A stretch of DNA of 64,000 bases from Halomonas sp. HL-93 (GTDB lineage: Bacteria > Pseudomonadota > Gammaproteobacteria > Pseudomonadales > Halomonadaceae): NCBI RefSeq assembly GCF_900086985.1, contig NZ_LT593974.1, positions 2,108,001-2,172,000 on the forward strand, written 5' to 3'. The translations under genes were made by a program, and so were the position numbers. Below the pieces are notes generated by a model. That model worked only from the letters and a program-made list of their open reading frames with translations. It was not told the origin of the DNA and did not search any database. Positions 58,280-64,000 of this stretch are shown one piece after another; within the stretch, counting starts at the first letter, position 1, and each line of letters opens with the position of its first letter.

Positions 58280-58307
58280 CTTGAAAGGTCATCCGCAGCC
58301 CCCATTT
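58280..58307 (+). promoter_or_regulatory. Sigma-32 heat-shock promoter of groESL
   Basis: CTTGAAA (58280-58286), 13-nt spacer, CCCCATTT (58300-58307): a near-ideal RpoH promoter. It lies ~160 nt upstream of groES, so the leader is long. No CIRCE repeat is present. Confidence 0.88.
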
Positions 58308-58465
58308 TTCAGGCAGCACACAAGTTCGGTAACCGCTTCACTATAAAGTGGTTGCCATTAACAGCGAAGACGTCTTGTCTTCATTTTTCGCGGGCTCTGC
58401 CCACGAAAACCATCAACATTAACCGCCCTGATTTGGGCTTTGACGATACTCAGGAGAACGTGAGC

Positions 58466-58759
58466 ATGAATATCCGTCCTTTGCACGATCGCGTCGTCGT
58501 CCGTCGCGTGGAAGAAGAGCAGAAAACCGCTGGCGGCATCGTGCTTCCGGGCAATGCGCAGGAAAAGCCTACCCGTGGTGAAGTTCTCGCCGTAGGCAAT
58601 GGTCGCATTCTAGAAAGCGGTGATGTTCGCCCTCTCGACGTGAAAGTTGGCGACAGTGTGATTTTCAAAGACGGCTTCGGCGTTGAAAAACAGAAAATCG
58701 ACGGCGAAGAAGTCTTGATCATGAGCGAAGCCGATATTCTGGCAGTTGTCGAAGGCTGA
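58466..58759 (+). CDS. groES: Co-chaperonin GroES
   Basis: 97-residue heptameric lid of the GroEL chamber. [38 protein letters not shown] holds the mobile loop (residues ~16-33, IVL anchoring) that docks on GroEL, and [22 protein letters not shown] is the conserved base. AGGAG is 9 nt before ATG 58466; the frame is open upstream but outside the gene. Heat-shock regulated through the sigma-32 promoter above, with groEL 61 nt downstream. Confidence 0.98.
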   Translation: MNIRPLHDRVVVRRVEEEQKTAGGIVLPGNAQEKPTRGEVLAVGNGRILESGDVRPLDVKVGDSVIFKDGFGVEKQKIDGEEVLIMSEADILAVVEG

Positions 58760-58808
58760 TCATCGCCTCGACCGCTTACTTACTTTCCCATTTTTCTGAA
58801 TTTATTAG

Positions 58809-60464
<1,656 letters not shown>

Positions 60465-60505
60465 TTGCCCCCCGAGCCTTATCGCTCTGACGGTTAGCCG
60501 TCATC

Positions 60506-60538
60506 AAGAACCCCGCCCTGTGCGGGGTTCTTGTCGTT
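60506..60538 (+). terminator. Intrinsic terminator after groEL
   Basis: AAGAACCCCGC / GCGGGGTTCTT, an 11-bp stem with a 5-nt loop, then GTCGTT. A second smaller hairpin TGACGG / CCGTCA lies just upstream (~60488-60503). Strong stem, weak T-run. Confidence 0.85.
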
Positions 60539-60590
60539 AAAGCATGGTAAAATCGCTGTTTTCCATTGCTATTCAGGCTGTCTTATCACC

Positions 60591-61325
60591 GTGCTTTCCA
60601 ATATTCGCATTGTGCTGGTGCAAACCTTTCATCCCGGCAATATTGGCGCCACCGCCCGGGCCATGAAAACCATGGGCTTGACGAACCTGGTGCTGGTCAA
60701 CCCGCGTCAATTTCCCGACGAGGAAGCCACTCGCCTTGCCGCTGGCGCCACCGACGTACTCGACAGCGCCCGGGTGGTCACTCAGCTCGACGAGGCAGTG
60801 AGTGACTGTGTTCAGGTTATCGGGGCCAGCGCAAGGCTGCGCAGCCTCCCCTTGCCACATTTTGAAGAACCCGACGACATGGCCCAGGCGGTGACCCAGA
60901 ACGCGCAGCATGCGCCGGTAGCACTCGTGTTTGGCCGTGAGCGTTCAGGGTTAACCAACGATGAAATTCGCTGTTGCACGCATCAGGTAAGTATTCCCGC
61001 CAATCCAGACTATGGCATTTTGAACCTATCCCAAGCCGTACAGATCCTTGCCTACGAGGTGCATCGCGCGTGGCGTAAGCGCGACGGCAGCGACTATGTC
61101 TATCAGCAGCCTGCTGAAAGCACGCCACCTAGCCGCGAGCAATTCATGCACTTTCAAGACCATTTGGGTCGATTGATGCAGCAAAGCGGCTTTATCACCC
61201 AGCCCCATGCGCGCACCGAGGAACAGCTGCAAGCGCTGTTTACCCGCGCCCAACCAAGTCGCAAAGAACTGTCCCTGCTGCGGGGCTTGCTAAGCGCCTT
61301 TGAGTCCCACCTGCCTGATCGGTAA
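60591..61325 (+). CDS. trmJ: tRNA (cytidine/uridine-2'-O-)-methyltransferase TrmJ
   Basis: 244-residue SPOUT methyltransferase that 2'-O-methylates position 32 of tRNAs. LSNIRIVLVQTFHPGNIGATARAMKTMGL opens the enzyme; ALVFGRERSGLTNDEI and NPDYGILNLSQAVQILAYE are the trefoil-knot SAM-binding motifs. The start is GTG 60591, which gives the family N-terminus; no ATG fits and the SD is weak. The upstream open frame lies in the groEL terminator. Bidirectional terminator follows. Confidence 0.94.
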   Translation: MLSNIRIVLVQTFHPGNIGATARAMKTMGLTNLVLVNPRQFPDEEATRLAAGATDVLDSARVVTQLDEAVSDCVQVIGASARLRSLPLPHFEEPDDMAQAVTQNAQHAPVALVFGRERSGLTNDEIRCCTHQVSIPANPDYGILNLSQAVQILAYEVHRAWRKRDGSDYVYQQPAESTPPSREQFMHFQDHLGRLMQQSGFITQPHARTEEQLQALFTRAQPSRKELSLLRGLLSAFESHLPDR

Positions 61326-61395
61326 ATCGGATCGAGCAGGCATCGGGGGCCATCATCAGGGCATCAGCCTGGCAATCCCCCACCAAGCTCACAAT

Positions 61396-61425
61396 AAAAA
61401 ACGGCGAGCTATGCTCGCCGTTTTT
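61396..61425. terminator. Bidirectional terminator between trmJ and DJ-1-like gene
   Basis: ACGGCGAGC / GCTCGCCGT (61401-61421) with a 3-nt loop, flanked by A5-6 on the left and T5 on the right, serving both convergent genes. Confidence 0.93.
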
Positions 61426-61445
61426 GACACTGAAGGTAAGGCTAA

Positions 61446-62132
61446 TTAACGCGTCAGCCATGCGACCAATGCCTCGGCAGTAGGTGCAGAGGAAGGTGGG
61501 TTTTGGCCGGTAATCAGTTGGCCATCTTCACGCACATAAGGGGTAAAGTCGTCGGCTTTGCTGTAGATACCGCCACACTTCTGAAGCGCGTTTTCTACTA
61601 GATGAGGCACAACATCCGTCAGCCCGACGGCATCTTCTTCACCGTTGGTAAAGCCGGTCACTTCGCGACCTTTCACCAGCGGTTCGCCATTCGTGTCTTT
61701 CGCATTGACCAGCACAATAGGCGCATGGCAGACCGATGCCACCGGCTTACCTTGCGCGATAAAGGTTTCGATCAGCTTGATAGAGTCTTTATCATCGACC
61801 AAATCCCAAAGCGGGCCATGGCCGCCCGGATAAAATACCGCATCGAAATTATCAGCGCTCATATCACTTAAGCGATGGGTGGCGGCAAGTTCAGCATTGG
61901 CCTGTTCATCCTGCTTGAAGCGCCGCGTTTCGTCGGTCTGGCTATCTTCAGCATCGCTTTTCGGGTCTAGCGGCGGCTGGCCACCTTTAGGCGACGCCAG
62001 CGTTACCTCGGCGCCAGCGTCTTTGAACACATAGTAAGGGGCGGCGAGTTCTTCCAGCCAAAACCCGGTCTTGTCGCCGGTATCACCTAGCTGATCATGA
62101 GACGTCAGGACCACCAAAATACGTTTGCTCAT
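61446..62132 (-). CDS. DJ-1/PfpI family protein (Hsp31-like type 1 glutamine amidotransferase fold)
   Basis: 228-residue protein of the DJ-1/ThiJ/PfpI superfamily. The nucleophile elbow is SVCHAPIVL with the reactive Cys, and FYPGGHGPLWDL and GDKTGFWLEELAAPYY are typical of the Hsp31-like group (glyoxalase III/holdase activities in homologues). AGGAG lies 7 nt before the ATG. It is a single gene, closed by a bidirectional terminator. Glyoxalase, chaperone or stress function cannot be separated by sequence alone. Confidence 0.88.
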   Translation of the reverse strand: MSKRILVVLTSHDQLGDTGDKTGFWLEELAAPYYVFKDAGAEVTLASPKGGQPPLDPKSDAEDSQTDETRRFKQDEQANAELAATHRLSDMSADNFDAVFYPGGHGPLWDLVDDKDSIKLIETFIAQGKPVASVCHAPIVLVNAKDTNGEPLVKGREVTGFTNGEEDAVGLTDVVPHLVENALQKCGGIYSKADDFTPYVREDGQLITGQNPPSSAPTAEALVAWLTR

Positions 62133-62242
62133 CTAACTTCTCCTAGCGTGATGCGTTCAAAACTACGCTTAACACTCTTCTAGGTGGGGGCATATCCGCT
62201 GAGTTGCAAGCCGATTCCAGTTGTCCTTCTCGCCCTGGAGGG

Positions 62243-63589
62243 TTAAAGCGTCATCGCCGCCAGCCAGCCGAAGCCGATCAGCGGTAGGTTGTAGTGCAGG
62301 AAGGTCGGCACCACGCTGTCCCACATATGATCGTGCTGTCCATCCACATTCAGCCCTGCGGTTGGGCCAAGCGTCGAGTCGGATGCCGGCGAGCCCGCAT
62401 CTCCCAAGGCCGCCGCGGTACCGACCAGCACCACGGTCGCCATGGGGGAGAAGTCGAACTGAACGGCGAGCGGCACAAAGATGGCGGCAATGATGGGAAT
62501 CGTCGAAAACGACGAGCCGATGCCCAGGGTGATGAACAAGCCAACCAGCAACATGACCAGGGCGGCCAGGCCGCGATTATCACCGAACAGGTCAACAGCG
62601 CTGGAGACGAGTGTGTCGATATCGCCGGTGGTTTTCATGACCTCCGCAAAGCCTGCCGCCGAAATCATGATAAAACCAATAAGCGCCATCATGCGCATCC
62701 CGCTGGTGAACAAGTCATCGGCCTCGCGCCATTTAAAGATACCGCCCAGCGACAGCAGGCCGATACCCACCAGACCGCCCAGTATCATCGAGCCGCTATA
62801 CAGCTGAAGCCCGAGGGCGGCGACAATGGCAACCCCCGACATGACCAGCCCAAGCATATGGGGCTTGGCGGGCGTGGCTGAATGCCCTGCCGACGTGTTC
62901 GCTAACGGCTTGGCCGCATAATCACGACGGCCGCGATAGCTGAAGCTTAGCGCCACGATCAACCCCATCAGCATCCCGCCGACGGGTATCGCCATGGCCA
63001 TGGGAAGCATGTCGCGGGTAATCTCCAGTCCCAGCGGCTCCCCCGCACTGTTAAGATTGGCCAATAGAATATCGTTGAGAAAGATCGCCCCAAAGCCAAC
63101 GGGAAGCAGCATGTAAGGAGCCGTCAAGCCGAACGTCAGCGCACAGGCCACCGCCCGACGGTCTAGCTGTAAGCGGTTCATGACGACCAGCAGAGGTGGA
63201 ATCAACACCGGGATAAACGCGATATGCACGGGGATCGCGTTCTGGGACAGAATCGCGACCAGCACGACCGCGGCCAACAACACCCACTTCACGCTATTTT
63301 GGTTGGCCGCATGGGTTTCTTTCCCAAGCATTCTGATCAATACGTTGGCCAGCATGTCAGGAAGCCCAGAGCGGGAGATCGCCACGGCGAACGCCCCCAG
63401 CGTCGCGTATGCAAGCGCCACCTGGGCGCCACCGCCTACCCCATCGTTGAAGGCCTCAAGCGTCTGATCCATTGAAAGCCCGCCCACAAGCCCCCCAACT
63501 AACGCGCCCACGATAAGGGCGAACACAACCGACACCCGCGCTAGCGAGAGCGCGACCATGACAAGTACGGCAATAATTACGGCGTTCAT
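62243..63589 (-). CDS. Na+/H+ antiporter family (NhaC-like) membrane protein
   Basis: 448-residue integral membrane protein with ~11-12 helices. It resembles the NhaC/YuiF-type Na+/H+ antiporter family: [23 protein letters not shown] N-terminal block (residues ~62-80), [19 protein letters not shown] and [19 protein letters not shown] in the C-terminal half. Sodium export fits a halophile, but some members carry amino acids or organic acids. ATG 63589 with AGGAAG 4 nt upstream is chosen over a TTG one codon earlier. Divergent from the GntP-like gene at the right edge. Confidence 0.82.
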   Translation of the reverse strand: MNAVIIAVLVMVALSLARVSVVFALIVGALVGGLVGGLSMDQTLEAFNDGVGGGAQVALAYATLGAFAVAISRSGLPDMLANVLIRMLGKETHAANQNSVKWVLLAAVVLVAILSQNAIPVHIAFIPVLIPPLLVVMNRLQLDRRAVACALTFGLTAPYMLLPVGFGAIFLNDILLANLNSAGEPLGLEITRDMLPMAMAIPVGGMLMGLIVALSFSYRGRRDYAAKPLANTSAGHSATPAKPHMLGLVMSGVAIVAALGLQLYSGSMILGGLVGIGLLSLGGIFKWREADDLFTSGMRMMALIGFIMISAAGFAEVMKTTGDIDTLVSSAVDLFGDNRGLAALVMLLVGLFITLGIGSSFSTIPIIAAIFVPLAVQFDFSPMATVVLVGTAAALGDAGSPASDSTLGPTAGLNVDGQHDHMWDSVVPTFLHYNLPLIGFGWLAAMTL

Positions 63590-63806
63590 CAATCTTCCTA
63601 AAGCAAAGCAATGAAGTGGTCAGCGAGAAAACGCGGGATTTTATCAGAGAAAACACCTACATGAGGCGTCTTTTGCCTGATATAACACTTATTTACGCCA
63701 CTACCACTTTAGTCACACCCCTATTGCTGCCATGCAACATAATGCCTAGTATCCGCGGTTCGCTTACTTCGCGTTTATCTAAATTAAACTTTACCCAGGA
63801 GCCCGC

Positions 63807-64000
63807 ATGAGCACACTTGCTATCGTTATTTCGTTAATGCTGCTCATCTTCTTTGCTTACCGTGGGATTAGCGTCTTACTGCTAGCCCCTCTGATGGCCG
63901 CACTCGCCGTCACGCTCTCTGGTGACGTTGCCTTCTTACTGCCTATTTACACCGACACCTTTATGGGAGCGCTGGGTGATTATGTTATTCAGTTTTTCCC
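63807..64000 (+). CDS. GntP-like permease, N-terminal part (cut by window edge)
   Basis: 64 codons visible from ATG 63807, with CAGGAG 5 nt upstream. MSTLAIVISLMLLIFFAYRG begins a hydrophobic helix, then LLLAPLMAALAV, a second helix, and LPIYTDTFMGALGDYVIQFFP. This N-terminal pattern fits GntP/CitMHS-type permeases for gluconate or related acids. The rest of the gene lies beyond the window. Confidence 0.65.
   Translation, partial: MSTLAIVISLMLLIFFAYRGISVLLLAPLMAALAVTLSGDVAFLLPIYTDTFMGALGDYVIQFF

Overview
The window reads as chromosomal core DNA of a halophilic gammaproteobacterium, most likely Halomonadaceae (Halomonas or a close relative). This rests on the gyrA-serC-pheA-tyrA/aroA-cmk-rpsA gene order, the MvaT-type nucleoid protein, a complete Rnf/Rsx operon, acidic protein tails (GyrA, for example), a PPi-dependent phosphofructokinase, and Na+-linked transporters. 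I saw no prophage, insertion sequence, CRISPR array or rRNA. There is one tRNA gene, tRNA-Leu with anticodon UAG.

Layout. 0-2 kb: a truncated gene at the left edge, an AraC/GyrI-type regulator behind a structured leader, and mvaT. 2-12 kb (minus strand): a tightly packed gyrA-serC-pheA-tyrA/aroA-cmk-rpsA operon joining DNA topology, aromatic and serine synthesis, CMP kinase and ribosomal protein S1. 12-17 kb: thioesterase, rdgC, a PlsC-like acyltransferase, a small orphan and metG. 17-26 kb (plus strand): a CHASE4-GGDEF protein translationally coupled to rsxABCDGE, then nth and a carbonic-anhydrase-like protein. 26-30 kb (minus strand): cstA, a cory-CC-star protein, an ArsA/Get3-like ATPase and a QTMAN-like glycosyltransferase, packed as one operon. 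30-37 kb: a receiver protein, a membrane pseudokinase fused to a DEDDh exonuclease, a small membrane protein and a CrbS-like symporter-histidine kinase, facing a DUF294 nucleotidyltransferase; this resembles the acetate-switch loci of other gammaproteobacteria. 37-43 kb: hlyU-like gene, argG, rnt, PPi-PFK, a PP2C-kinase fusion with both active sites eroded, and ppa. 43-52 kb: dsbD, accBC, prmA, dusB-fis, purH. 52-56 kb (minus strand): gabD, folE, srkA, comF-like gene; then tRNA-Leu. 56-64 kb: an orphan membrane protein, an SDR reductase, fxsA, groESL with a clear sigma-32 promoter, trmJ, a DJ-1/PfpI protein, a Na+/H+ antiporter and a truncated GntP-type permease.

Most genes are housekeeping. 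The strongest candidates for little-described biology are: (1) the cstA / cory-CC-star / ArsA-like / QTMAN-like operon; (2) the pseudokinase-exonuclease fusion in the CrbS-like signalling locus; (3) a PP2C-kinase fusion that has lost catalytic residues in both halves and lies between the genes that use and destroy PPi; (4) a carbonic-anhydrase-like protein outside any carboxysome cluster; (5) a diguanylate cyclase coupled to the Rnf operon; (6) competing hairpins over the ribosome-binding site of the AraC-type regulator. No searches were run. All family assignments come from reading motifs and gene order.
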